Assembly: GCA_016219145.1 (NCBI GenBank)
Contig: JACRCG010000218.1
Span: 1-13,811, forward strand
Direction: 5' to 3'
Source: Deltaproteobacteria bacterium
GTDB lineage: Bacteria > Desulfobacterota > Desulfuromonadia > Geobacterales > Pseudopelobacteraceae
Length of the DNA: 13,811 nucleotides
A model generated the notes under the pieces. It made no database searches, was not told where the DNA came from, and was given only the letters and a program-made list of their open reading frames with translations. Each line of letters begins with the position of its first letter. Within the stretch, counting starts at the first letter, position 1. The translations under genes were made by a program, and so were the position numbers. Shown here piece after piece: positions 1 through 6,758 of this stretch.

Positions 1-441
1 ACCGTAACCGCTGCCGTCCAGATTGCCGCTGTCAAAGGGGGGCACGAGCCGGTCGTAATACTCTTCCGCCGCCAACCCCTCCGGCGCGTCATATTGTGAG
101 GGGAGAAGCGCATCGTCCGGCAGATCGGCTATTCCGGGGTTGATCGCCAGATCGCAGACGACATCCCAGTCATGCTGATTGCGCCCCTTGCGGCGCAGCG
201 GATGCAGATGCAGCAGATGCTTGACCAGATGCTCCAGCAGCGCCCGCTGCTGCGGCGATGACAACTGCCCAAACCTGTCCGGATCGACCGCCAGAAACGG
301 GATGCCGTCCCGCATCGTGACTCCGGCCCCTTTGCCGTCCAGGGAGCGCTGCTCGCGGCGCAGATTGAGGATGAAGTGCCCGTAGAAGGGACGCTCCCGC
401 AGCAGCCGTACCACGGCGTTCTCCAGCGCTGTGCCGTTCAT
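1..441 (-). CDS. DUF2201/VWA-like putative metallopeptidase, N-terminal part (runs off left edge)
   Basis: The frame is open from an ATG at 441 to the window edge, giving 147 residues with no stop. The pattern is that of the N-terminal domain of the DUF2201 (COG3864) family, often called a putative metallopeptidase and normally followed by a VWA-like domain that would lie outside the window. Residues 71-81 (HLVKHLLHLHP) and W92-DVVCDLAIN align with the family's HExxH helix and the W-x-x-A/C-D-L-x-I-N motif. The glutamate of HExxH is replaced by leucine, so zinc-protease activity is doubtful. The start overlaps the MoxR stop by 4 bases (ATGA), so the two are probably co-translated. In this family a MoxR ATPase paired with a VWA-like protein is thought to act as a chaperone that remodels or inserts cofactors into a partner; the target here is unknown. 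Family assignment rests on recalled motifs and gene pairing. Confidence 0.75.
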   Translation of the reverse strand, partial: MNGTALENAVVRLLRERPFYGHFILNLRREQRSLDGKGAGVTMRDGIPFLAVDPDRFGQLSSPQQRALLEHLVKHLLHLHPLRRKGRNQHDWDVVCDLAINPGIADLPDDALLPSQYDAPEGLAAEEYYDRLVPPFDSGNLDGSGYG

Positions 442-1496
442 GCCTCTTGAGAAATAGTCCGGATGGCGTCAAACACGACGCTGTCGTACTTGTCCTGGGC
501 AATACCGGTGGCGACCTCCGGGATCTTGAGCAGCGACTTGACGAAGCCGAAGCGGAGATCGCGCGGCAACACCGCGATATAGGCCACCAGATTCTCCTCC
601 TGCTCCGCTTCGAGAAACGGAGAATTATGCAGCGTCGCCGTCAGGTCGTTGATTGTGGCCGCCTGCACATCATCACGCTGCGCCTCGGCCTGCCCGACCA
701 CCTGCTGCCAGTTGTTCAGGATTTCGGCCGCAGTCAGCGGACGTCCCTTGCGGTCGGACAGCCAGCGCATGAAGGTTATGGCGGCTTCCGTGCCGATGAT
801 ACCGGCGTAGACCTCCATTTCGAGATCACCCGGAAAGCGGCAGCTCTTGCGCAGGATGCTGACCATCTCCCAGCCCCGCTCGGTCGGCTCGACCTGCAAC
901 TCCATCGGCGCCCCCGGCCTGGCCAGCATGCCCGAATTCCCGGCCAGAAACTGCCGCACATCACCGGACAGCTCCCTTTGGGCGGCATAGCGGGCCCAGC
1001 AGTGATAGTCGCTCTCGACGAACAGCATCACCATCCGGTCGATCAGGGCGCGGTCGAGCGTGGCGACCTGATAGGTGCCGTCCGGCGGGTTGATGCTGAC
1101 GATCACCTTGTGACGTTTGGAGAGATGATGGGTATGCAGGGAGCGCAGCAACCCTTCGGCGGGCGGCTCGACAAACTGGAAAATCGCCTGTAGCGTATCT
1201 TCCTGCTGAGCACGGTTCAGCTCATCACAATGAACCACGGTGGGTGGTTCGTCATCACCCGGCCACCAGGAAGGGCGCGACCAGTGCATGACATCGCCGT
1301 CGCGAAACGGAATGCCGACCAGATCCCCGACCTCCATCTGCCCCAGCCGCAACGATACGTATCTGCGTTCGATCTCCCGGCAGGCCTGGATGATCCCGGC
1401 GCTTTTCCCAACCCCGCGATGCCCGACCACACAAGGGGTCAGATCAGTTTTGGTGATGATCTCCTTGATGACTGTTTTCATCTGTTCAATGTTCAT
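438..1496 (-). CDS. MoxR-family AAA+ ATPase
   Basis: This 352-residue protein has a Walker A motif GHRGVGKS at residues 25-32, a Walker B-like segment TVVHCDELNR at 86-95 and a sensor-1 asparagine in VSINPPDG around 136, followed by LDRALIDRM (147-155), the usual MoxR arrangement before the lid. MoxR ATPases use ATP hydrolysis to remodel partner proteins, usually together with a VWA-domain protein encoded next door; here that partner is the downstream overlapping gene. The start at 1496 is preceded by GGAG about eight bases upstream, supporting it over the internal Met6. A sigma70-like promoter lies just upstream and the gene is divergent from brnTA. The AAA+ identity is firm; the substrate cannot be deduced. 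Confidence 0.9.
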   Translation of the reverse strand: MNIEQMKTVIKEIITKTDLTPCVVGHRGVGKSAGIIQACREIERRYVSLRLGQMEVGDLVGIPFRDGDVMHWSRPSWWPGDDEPPTVVHCDELNRAQQEDTLQAIFQFVEPPAEGLLRSLHTHHLSKRHKVIVSINPPDGTYQVATLDRALIDRMVMLFVESDYHCWARYAAQRELSGDVRQFLAGNSGMLARPGAPMELQVEPTERGWEMVSILRKSCRFPGDLEMEVYAGIIGTEAAITFMRWLSDRKGRPLTAAEILNNWQQVVGQAEAQRDDVQAATINDLTATLHNSPFLEAEQEENLVAYIAVLPRDLRFGFVKSLLKIPEVATGIAQDKYDSVVFDAIRTISQEA

Positions 1497-1521
1497 GAAG
1501 CTGCTCCGATAATTCAGGACA

Positions 1522-1551
1522 ATAATACTCTTGTTGGATAATAACGGTAAA
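1522..1551 (-). promoter_or_regulatory. Candidate sigma70 promoter for the MoxR gene
   Basis: Read on the minus strand, TTTACC (1551-1546, four of six matches to the -35 consensus) and TATTAT (1527-1522, five of six to the -10) are separated by 18 bases. Transcription would start near 1515, leaving a leader of about 18 nt that contains the GGAG ribosome site. This is a match by eye only. Confidence 0.45.
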
Positions 1552-1585
1552 CAGACTTGTTTTCAATACCCCTATTTAACACCTA

Positions 1586-1613
1586 TTGCAATATGCATAA
1601 TTATGCGTATAAT
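1586..1613 (+). promoter_or_regulatory. Candidate brnTA promoter, placing the transcript start at the brnT ATG
   Basis: TTGCAA (1586-1591) and a perfect TATAAT (1608-1613) are spaced by 16 bases. The expected transcription start, 6-8 bases past the -10, falls at about 1619-1621, on the ATG at 1620. No purine-rich ribosome site is present upstream of that ATG, so the transcript may be leaderless. The promoter overlaps the palindrome at 1591-1610. Confidence 0.55.
1591..1610. promoter_or_regulatory. 20-bp palindrome, probable BrnA/BrnTA operator
   Basis: The sequence ATATGCATAATTATGCGTAT matches its own reverse complement at 18 of 20 positions, centred between 1600 and 1601. It occupies the spacer and the start of the -10 of the candidate brnTA promoter. 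BrnA is a ribbon-helix-helix repressor and BrnTA is known to autoregulate, so this is the natural candidate operator. Binding is inferred from position and symmetry. Confidence 0.6.
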
Positions 1614-1619
1614 TACGCT

Positions 1620-1889
1620 ATGAAATATTCCTGGGATGAGACAAAGCGGCTCAAGAATCTTCAAAAACACCGTCTTGATTTTGCCGATGTTGTCAGGATA
1701 TTTGACGGTCCCACGCTTACAATGCCGGACGATCGGGCTGATTACGGCGAAGCCCGTTTTATCACAATGGGACTATTGAAGACGGCAGTAGTGGTGATCG
1801 CTCATACCGAGAATGAGTCAGAAATACGAATAATTTCGATGAGAAAGGCGGAACGATATGAAACAGAAATCTTCTTCTCCTGCGCATGA
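1620..1889 (+). CDS. brnT: BrnT family type II toxin (RelE-fold ribonuclease)
   Basis: This 89-residue protein begins MKYSWDETKRLKNLQKH, matching the BrnT opening W-D-x-x-K-x-x-x-N-x-x-K-H, and ends with IISMRKAERYE, the family's I-S-x-R-x-A-x-R-x-E segment. BrnT is the RNase toxin of the BrnT/BrnA pair: it slows translation by cleaving RNA and is neutralised by BrnA. The toxin-first order and the 32-base overlap with the next gene are typical. Upstream in-frame starts at 1557 and 1593 would add residues that family members lack and have no ribosome site, so 1620 was chosen. The region is more AT-rich than its neighbours, which may reflect acquisition. Catalytic activity is inferred from family membership. 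Confidence 0.9.
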   Translation: MKYSWDETKRLKNLQKHRLDFADVVRIFDGPTLTMPDDRADYGEARFITMGLLKTAVVVIAHTENESEIRIISMRKAERYETEIFFSCA

Positions 1890-2193
1890 AGAGTACGACG
1901 ATGCTCCGATGATTACCACCGGGCGGATTGCCGGCGCTAAACACCGGATAGGCCTGGAGTCTGTAGACAAGAATACATGGAAGCAGACCGTTAACGAGCG
2001 ACTTGGCAAACAGCGGGTAACAATCATGCTTGATGCTTCGATAGTAGCCTGGTTCAAGGCGGAGGCCGGAACCCGCGGCTACCAGACCCTTATCAACTCG
2101 ACGCTGCATGACGCGATGCAACATAAGTCTCTGGAAAACATGCTGCGTGAGGTGGTACGGGAGGAGTTGCAGCACTATGGCCGTACGGAATGA
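1858..2193 (+). CDS. brnA: BrnA family antitoxin (ribbon-helix-helix)
   Basis: This 111-residue protein has a hydrophilic N-terminal region (residues 1-50) that in BrnA proteins contacts the toxin, and a C-terminal ribbon-helix-helix segment starting RVTIMLDASIVAWFKAEA (53-70) and running through the GYQTLINSTLHDAM helix (74-87). It would bind BrnT and repress the shared promoter through the palindrome upstream of brnT. The start at 1858 lies inside brnT and is preceded by AAAGGCGG about ten bases upstream. The family order and overlap agree with a functional pair; no frameshift or truncation is seen. Confidence 0.88.
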   Translation: MKQKSSSPAHEEYDDAPMITTGRIAGAKHRIGLESVDKNTWKQTVNERLGKQRVTIMLDASIVAWFKAEAGTRGYQTLINSTLHDAMQHKSLENMLREVVREELQHYGRTE

Positions 2194-2238
2194 CAACAGT
2201 TGAATGCAATCGGATTGTCTGATAAGGAAACAATACAA

Positions 2239-2523
2239 ATGGGTGTCGAAATCTATGTGGGGCAACTCTCCGGTGCGGTAACGGAGGATGAAGTGCGAAA
2301 ACTGTTCTCCGTGGCCGGTACTGTTACGTCAGTCCGCCTGGTCACGGATCCGGGATCGGGTGAATTCCGGGGCTGCGGCTACGTTATCATGTCAACCGAA
2401 GAGGAAGCCGATGAAGCGGTCGGCCTGTTAAACGGCGCCTTGCTCGGAGACCGCCGGATTGCTGTAAAAGCGGTATCCAAAAAATTTGGCGGGAAAACCG
2501 GCCGGGCCGGCCGGGGTGCTTGA
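2239..2523 (+). CDS. Small single-domain RRM RNA-binding protein
   Basis: This 94-residue protein is almost entirely one RNA recognition motif. RNP2 is EIYVGQLS (residues 4-11) and RNP1 is FRGCGYVIM (43-51), followed by the alpha-2 helix EEADEAVGLLNG and the last strand DRRIAVKAVS. RNP1 has Cys and Tyr where aromatic residues are usual, so RNA stacking may rest on Tyr48 and Tyr6. The last 14 residues (KKFGGKTGRAGRGA) form a basic Gly/Arg tail typical of bacterial and cyanobacterial Rbp proteins. Such proteins bind RNA and are often linked to cold or stress responses, but no target is evident. ATG 2239 was chosen over TTG 2200 because AAGGAAA lies about 10 bases upstream and family members begin directly with the first strand. 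Confidence 0.88.
   Translation: MGVEIYVGQLSGAVTEDEVRKLFSVAGTVTSVRLVTDPGSGEFRGCGYVIMSTEEEADEAVGLLNGALLGDRRIAVKAVSKKFGGKTGRAGRGA
2498..2514. repeat. 17-bp GC-only palindrome in the RRM gene tail
   Basis: CCGGCCGG occurs twice around a single central G, giving a perfect odd palindrome six bases before the RRM stop codon. It encodes part of the Gly/Arg tail. On the minus strand it is followed by TTTT, resembling a terminator, but no minus-strand gene reads into it. Confidence 0.6.
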
Positions 2524-2586
2524 ATCCACTTCCTGGACAGAGCTTTCCTCTTGCAGAATCTTCCTGCATTTCGTAGACTCCAGTGC

Positions 2587-3666
2587 ATGATTACCTTTGA
2601 AACCATATCGGCAAAAGTCCGGGCCAACAAACGCATCTCCGCCGCTGAAGCAGAATTCCTGTTCAACTCCAATGAACTGCTCGAAATCGGGGAGCTGGCC
2701 GCGCTGGCCAACGAACGCAAAAACGGCCGCAACGTGCTTTTCAACGTCAACCGTCACATCAATCCGACCAACATCTGCGTCAACCGCTGCGCCTTCTGCG
2801 CCTTTTCCCGCACCGCCGGAGAAGACGGCGCTTATACCCTGGCGCTGGATGAGATCTGCCGCCGGGCCGTGGAGGCACAAGGCGAAGGCGCCACCGAGGT
2901 GCATATCGTCGGCGGACTGCACCCCGATCTGGCCTTCGAGTTCTACGAAGAAGCCCTGCGGGCTATCCGCAAGGCCGCGCCAAGCCTGCATATCAAGGCT
3001 TTCACCGCTGTTGAGATCGAATATTTTTCGCGCATAGCTTCTCTTTCGATTGAGCAGGTGCTGGAGCGCCTTAAAACCGCCGGACTGGGTTCGATGCCGG
3101 GGGGCGGGGCCGAGATACTGGTGGAGGAGGTTCGTCAGCAGATATGTCCGGAAAAGATTTCCGGCGCGCGCTGGCTGGAAATCATCCGTCTGGCGCATCT
3201 GGCCGGTTTGAAGACCAATGCCACCATGCTCTACGGCCATGTCGAAGCTCCGGCCGACCGGGTGGCGCATATGGAAATGCTGCGGACATTGCAGGACGAA
3301 ACCGGCGGATTCCAGGCTTTTATCCCGCTGGCTTTCCAGCCGGAGAATTCCGATCTCAAGCTGGATGTCAAGGGCACTTCCGGGCTGGACGACCTGAAGA
3401 CCCTGGCGATAGCCCGCATCTTTCTGGACAATTTCGATCACATCAAGGCTTACTGGATCATGCTGGGAGAGAAAATCGCCCAGGTATCTCTGGCTTTTGG
3501 CGTAAACGATCTGGACGGCACCGTGGTGGAGGAAAAAATCGGCCACGACGCCGGGGCCAAAAGCCCGCAGGCCCTGACCCGGGACGACATCATCCGCCTG
3601 ATCAGAAAGGCCGACAAGATCCCGGTGGAGCGTGATACGCTGTACAACCTGATTCGCTGCTATTGA
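2587..3666 (+). CDS. mqnE: Aminofutalosine synthase MqnE (radical SAM)
   Basis: This 359-residue protein has the radical SAM cluster motif C64-x3-C68-x2-C71 in the context NICVNRCAFCAFSR, then HIVGGLHPDL, AGLGSMPGGGAEI and WIMLGEKIAQVSLAFG, a set characteristic of MqnE rather than its paralogue MqnC. MqnE joins 3-[(1-carboxyvinyl)oxy]benzoate to S-adenosylmethionine-derived adenosyl radical to give aminofutalosine, the second step of the futalosine route to menaquinone, in the cytoplasm. Length is normal. Met at 2587 fits family starts; there is no clear Shine-Dalgarno in front of it, and a weak TTGCAG-17-TAGACT pair (2551-2579) would put transcription at the ATG. The following methyltransferase overlaps by one base. 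No other menaquinone gene is in the window. Confidence 0.92.
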   Translation: MITFETISAKVRANKRISAAEAEFLFNSNELLEIGELAALANERKNGRNVLFNVNRHINPTNICVNRCAFCAFSRTAGEDGAYTLALDEICRRAVEAQGEGATEVHIVGGLHPDLAFEFYEEALRAIRKAAPSLHIKAFTAVEIEYFSRIASLSIEQVLERLKTAGLGSMPGGGAEILVEEVRQQICPEKISGARWLEIIRLAHLAGLKTNATMLYGHVEAPADRVAHMEMLRTLQDETGGFQAFIPLAFQPENSDLKLDVKGTSGLDDLKTLAIARIFLDNFDHIKAYWIMLGEKIAQVSLAFGVNDLDGTVVEEKIGHDAGAKSPQALTRDDIIRLIRKADKIPVERDTLYNLIRCY

Positions 3667-4910
3667 TGCTTCAACTTTCACCAGACCTCAACTCTGCTGA
3701 CGCACGCATCAACCTTGACCGACTTGTCAATTCCGGCATCGCTGCCAAACAGTTCCGGACGGACATAAAAAGTCTGCAAAGCCGCTTCAATGCCTATGTA
3801 ACCGCCTGCCCGGCACCCTTTATCGCACCGGGACTGATCGTCACGCCGGAAATCCGGCGTCAGTCCGAGATATATCTGCCGATTGCCGAAATATCGAGTG
3901 TCTTCCATCGCCTGTACCGCTCTGCGCTAAGCTGTCCGCCAATCCTCTCCAGCACCCCTTTTTACATGTCCTTGAGCTGGGCCGATGCTTTCGTCACCCT
4001 GCCGCCCCGCTTCCAGCAAAGTGCCAACCCGGCCCGGCTGCTGGAAGAGTTGCTTTCGGATCGCGAACTGTTGCTGGAATTTCTGTTCGCTTCTTTTCTG
4101 CCGCAGCGCTTCTATGGCGGCTTCGGGCGCTATCCGGGGCAGATGGAGTTTATCAGGCAATGGCTGACCACTCTCCATCAGTCCCACTCCCATCCTGTGC
4201 TGAGCTGTCTGGACGCAGCCTGCGGCACCGGAGAAGACAGTTACGGTCTGGCAGCTTTGTTGATGGATACCGGCTTTGCCCCTGATCAGATCCGGATCGA
4301 GGGCTGGACCCTGGAACCGCTGGAAGTCTGGGCGGCGGTGCATCTGGGTTTTCCGCATGACCGGCGACGCGAGGCGGCATACCGCAAAGAGACAGCCTTG
4401 CTCTTTGAAAGGGAGTATCAAAGCAGCATCCACTTCCGATGCGCTGACCTGACTGAAAGCCCCCTCAATTACTCTGTCATCCCCCCTCCCCTTCAAGGGG
4501 AGGGATGGGGTGGGGATGGGGTAGATTGCAGACTTTCAGCGAGCTTCAAATACGGCCCCCCTCCCCCTCCTAACCTCCCCCTTGAAGGGGGAGGGACAAA
4601 ATATTCCAGACTGGGACGTAATTTACCAAGTGGGCAGGCAAACTATGTCGACCAGTTTGACCTGATCCTCTGCAACGGCCTGCTGGGTGGACCGATCATC
4701 AATGAGCCGGCAAAGCTGGAGCAGGTGGTGTCCAACCTGGCCGGTTTACTCGCGCCGGGCGGCCTGCTGCTGGCGGCCGACAGCTTCCACGGCGGCTGGA
4801 AATCGAATCTCCGCGATACCGGACTGAAAGCACTGTTTGTGCGAATGGGGCTGAAGGATATTGATGTTGGCGAGGGTATCGGCGGCTTGAAATCTATTGG
4901 CCCGGAATGA
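3666..4910 (+). CDS. CheR-like class I SAM-dependent methyltransferase, with in-frame repeat insertion
   Basis: This 414-residue protein has a SAM-binding motif I LDAACGTGEDSYGLAALL from residue 182 and a motif IV/post region FDLILCNGLLGGPI from 331 followed by LLAPGGLLLAADS, resembling the CheR layout (CSTGEEPYSLA... FDLIFCRN... LKPGGLL). Roughly the first 180 residues form a helical domain without recognised motifs. Residues 272-310 are proline/glycine-rich low complexity encoded by a palindromic repeat pair that sits in frame between core strands. The ATG overlaps the mqnE stop (TGATG), indicating translational coupling. No chemotaxis genes are nearby, so a CheR role is unlikely; a link to quinone modification or to mqnE is only suggested by position. 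Whether the protein still folds with the insertion is unknown. Confidence 0.75.
   Translation: MLQLSPDLNSADARINLDRLVNSGIAAKQFRTDIKSLQSRFNAYVTACPAPFIAPGLIVTPEIRRQSEIYLPIAEISSVFHRLYRSALSCPPILSSTPFYMSLSWADAFVTLPPRFQQSANPARLLEELLSDRELLLEFLFASFLPQRFYGGFGRYPGQMEFIRQWLTTLHQSHSHPVLSCLDAACGTGEDSYGLAALLMDTGFAPDQIRIEGWTLEPLEVWAAVHLGFPHDRRREAAYRKETALLFEREYQSSIHFRCADLTESPLNYSVIPPPLQGEGWGGDGVDCRLSASFKYGPPPPPNLPLEGGGTKYSRLGRNLPSGQANYVDQFDLILCNGLLGGPIINEPAKLEQVVSNLAGLLAPGGLLLAADSFHGGWKSNLRDTGLKALFVRMGLKDIDVGEGIGGLKSIGPE
4481..4595. repeat. REP-doublet-like pair of inverted GC-rich palindromes inside a coding region
   Basis: The left unit has a perfect palindrome CCCTCCCCTTCAAGGGGAGG centred on C4494 (4484-4504 in full), followed by a G-rich run to 4521. 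The right unit is the inverted counterpart: a C-rich run from 4556 and a palindrome centred on G4584 (4574-4594). About 34 bases lie between. The arrangement of two hairpins in opposite orientation resembles REP/BIME-type or MITE-like dispersed elements. It stays open in the methyltransferase frame. No target duplication is visible. Confidence 0.8.
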
Positions 4911-5002
4911 TTTTTATGCAAAATAAATGGATTTTTTGGCGGCAACATATTAACGTGCCGACAGGCGCATGAATCGTGAATCAAGTTCAGAAAGGGCATT
5001 TT

Positions 5003-6742
5003 ATGGGACACATCATCGGTAGTCTAAACGCAGGGGAGTTGTTAAACAACGAGTTGACTGATTCATTATCCGCCATGGAGCGGGGCTATTCGCCTCTTGA
5101 AAATGCCATCAGGGCAATGGATGTCTCTGTTTGCGAGGCTTTCAGCAAATCGGGCGCTCTTGCGCCGGTTACGTTCGCGCCCGGGGACAGAACTCTCGAA
5201 CCGAATCACGAGGTAGCCGAGGCCTTCCCAAATTCCATTGCAGCCTCGAAAAACATTATCCTGACGGCCGCTGAAACCATGACCAGCAAAGTGACCGGCA
5301 AGCGGATTGCGGTGCTGTTTTCGGGCGGTCCGGCCGCAGGCGGGCATAATGTGGTCGTCGGACTGAAACAGATATTGGGACCGGACAACACCCTGATGGG
5401 GGTTATCGCCGGGCCGAAGGGGCTGTTAAGGGGCAATCTGTTTGAAATAACGGACGAACATGTCAATGAGATCAGGAATACCGGTGGATTTGATTTTCTG
5501 GGCACTGATCGCACCAAGATCGAAAAACCGGATGATATCGAGAAAGTCAGAAATGTTTGCCGCGAACAGAATCTGGACGCCATTGTGATTATCGGCGGCG
5601 ATGACTCCAACACCAATGCGGCGCTTCTGGCTGAAAAACTGTTCAGCGATGTAAAGGATGACGGCAGCGGCGTTCAGGTAATCGGCGTTCCCAAAACCAT
5701 TGACGGCGATTTGCAGCTTGGCGATGATCTGCCGATTTCATTCGGCTTTGACACCGCCACCAAGATTTATGCCGAGAAAGTCGGCAATCTGTTGCGCGAC
5801 ACGGCCTCTTCACTCAAATACTGGCACTTTGTCCGCCTGATGGGACGCTCGGCCTCGCATGTGACCCTGGAAGTGGCACTTCAGACCCACCCAACCATTA
5901 CGCTTATTTCCGAAGAGATCCGCGAGCGGGATATACCGCTGTCTGAAATAGTAGACATTATTGCGCAGACCATCATCGAGCGCGCCAAAAAGGATCTGAA
6001 CTACGGGGTTATTCTGGTGCCGGAAGGGTTGATCGAGTTCATACCCGGCTTCACAACCATGATTGATGATTTGAACGACAAGATGGCCCAGTTTAAAGAT
6101 GAGTTGAACGGGAAAAGTATCCGCGAGCAGCTGCTGTTCATGTATTCGAAGCTGACCCAGAGTCATGGCGAGCTGCTGGAGTCCCTGCCGGATTCGATCA
6201 AATACATGCTGATGGCCGATCGCGATGAACATGGCAATCTTCCAGTTTCCAGAATCGAGACCGAGGCGATGCTGAGTAACGCTGTCAAAGCGCGCATCAG
6301 TGAATTGGACGCCAATGTGAAATTCGAATCGCTGAATCACTTTTTTGGCTATGAGGCCCGCTGCGGCGCATCAAGTCTGTTCGATTCATCCTACACCTAC
6401 AATCTGGGCGCAACCGCAGGTTCACTGATTCTGGACGGCCGCACCGGTTATATGGCCAGCCTGACCGTTCTGGACAAGGGCGCCAGACCGCTCGGCATAC
6501 CGATCGCCAGCCTGCTGGACATCGAAATGCGCAAGGGCAAGCCGGCCAAAGTTATCGAGAAAGCGCTGGTCAAGCTGGACTCCCAGGCGTTCTTGTACCT
6601 GCAATCCCGAAGAAAGCTCTGGGCTGAATATGACTTCTCCAGCTCGCCCGGACCGGTCCAGTTCTGGGGGCCGACAGCCCGGCAAATGCCGAAAACCGTG
6701 GCGCTCAACCGGGGATACAGTTCTCTGGATTTTAAATTCTAG
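5003..6742 (+). CDS. pfp: Pyrophosphate-dependent 6-phosphofructokinase, long type
   Basis: This 579-residue protein matches the long PPi-PFK group (plant and Borrelia type, about 550-600 residues). It interconverts fructose 6-phosphate + PPi and fructose 1,6-bisphosphate + Pi, serving both glycolysis and gluconeogenesis in the cytoplasm. Visible signatures are FSGGPAAGGHNVV (106-118), GGDDSNTNA (198-206), where the second Asp replaces the Gly of ATP enzymes, and PKTIDGD (230-236), whose Lys marks PPi specificity; MGRSASHVTLEVAL follows as the substrate-binding segment. The ATG at 5003 has AAAGGG six bases upstream; an upstream GTG at 4976 has none. The 3' end lies 16 bases before the next gene, so the two are probably co-transcribed. 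Product identity is well supported. Confidence 0.93.
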   Translation: MGHIIGSLNAGELLNNELTDSLSAMERGYSPLENAIRAMDVSVCEAFSKSGALAPVTFAPGDRTLEPNHEVAEAFPNSIAASKNIILTAAETMTSKVTGKRIAVLFSGGPAAGGHNVVVGLKQILGPDNTLMGVIAGPKGLLRGNLFEITDEHVNEIRNTGGFDFLGTDRTKIEKPDDIEKVRNVCREQNLDAIVIIGGDDSNTNAALLAEKLFSDVKDDGSGVQVIGVPKTIDGDLQLGDDLPISFGFDTATKIYAEKVGNLLRDTASSLKYWHFVRLMGRSASHVTLEVALQTHPTITLISEEIRERDIPLSEIVDIIAQTIIERAKKDLNYGVILVPEGLIEFIPGFTTMIDDLNDKMAQFKDELNGKSIREQLLFMYSKLTQSHGELLESLPDSIKYMLMADRDEHGNLPVSRIETEAMLSNAVKARISELDANVKFESLNHFFGYEARCGASSLFDSSYTYNLGATAGSLILDGRTGYMASLTVLDKGARPLGIPIASLLDIEMRKGKPAKVIEKALVKLDSQAFLYLQSRRKLWAEYDFSSSPGPVQFWGPTARQMPKTVALNRGYSSLDFKF

Positions 6743-6758
6743 GAGTCTCAATCCGACT

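Noticed and set aside
438..1193. 248-codon plus-strand open frame opposite the MoxR gene
   Set aside because: Shadow of the MoxR frame, without motifs or a start signal.
2428..3681. Long open frame (417 codons) on the minus strand
   Set aside because: It lies antisense across mqnE, which has clear catalytic motifs; the antisense translation has no recognisable domain and its openness follows from GC-rich codon use.
4940..4960. CGGCA/TGCCG inverted repeat upstream of pfp as a terminator
   Set aside because: Five-base stem with an 11-base loop and no following T-run; too weak to call.
4976..5002. Upstream GTG start for PPi-PFK
   Set aside because: No ribosome site in front of it, whereas ATG 5003 has AAAGGG six bases upstream.
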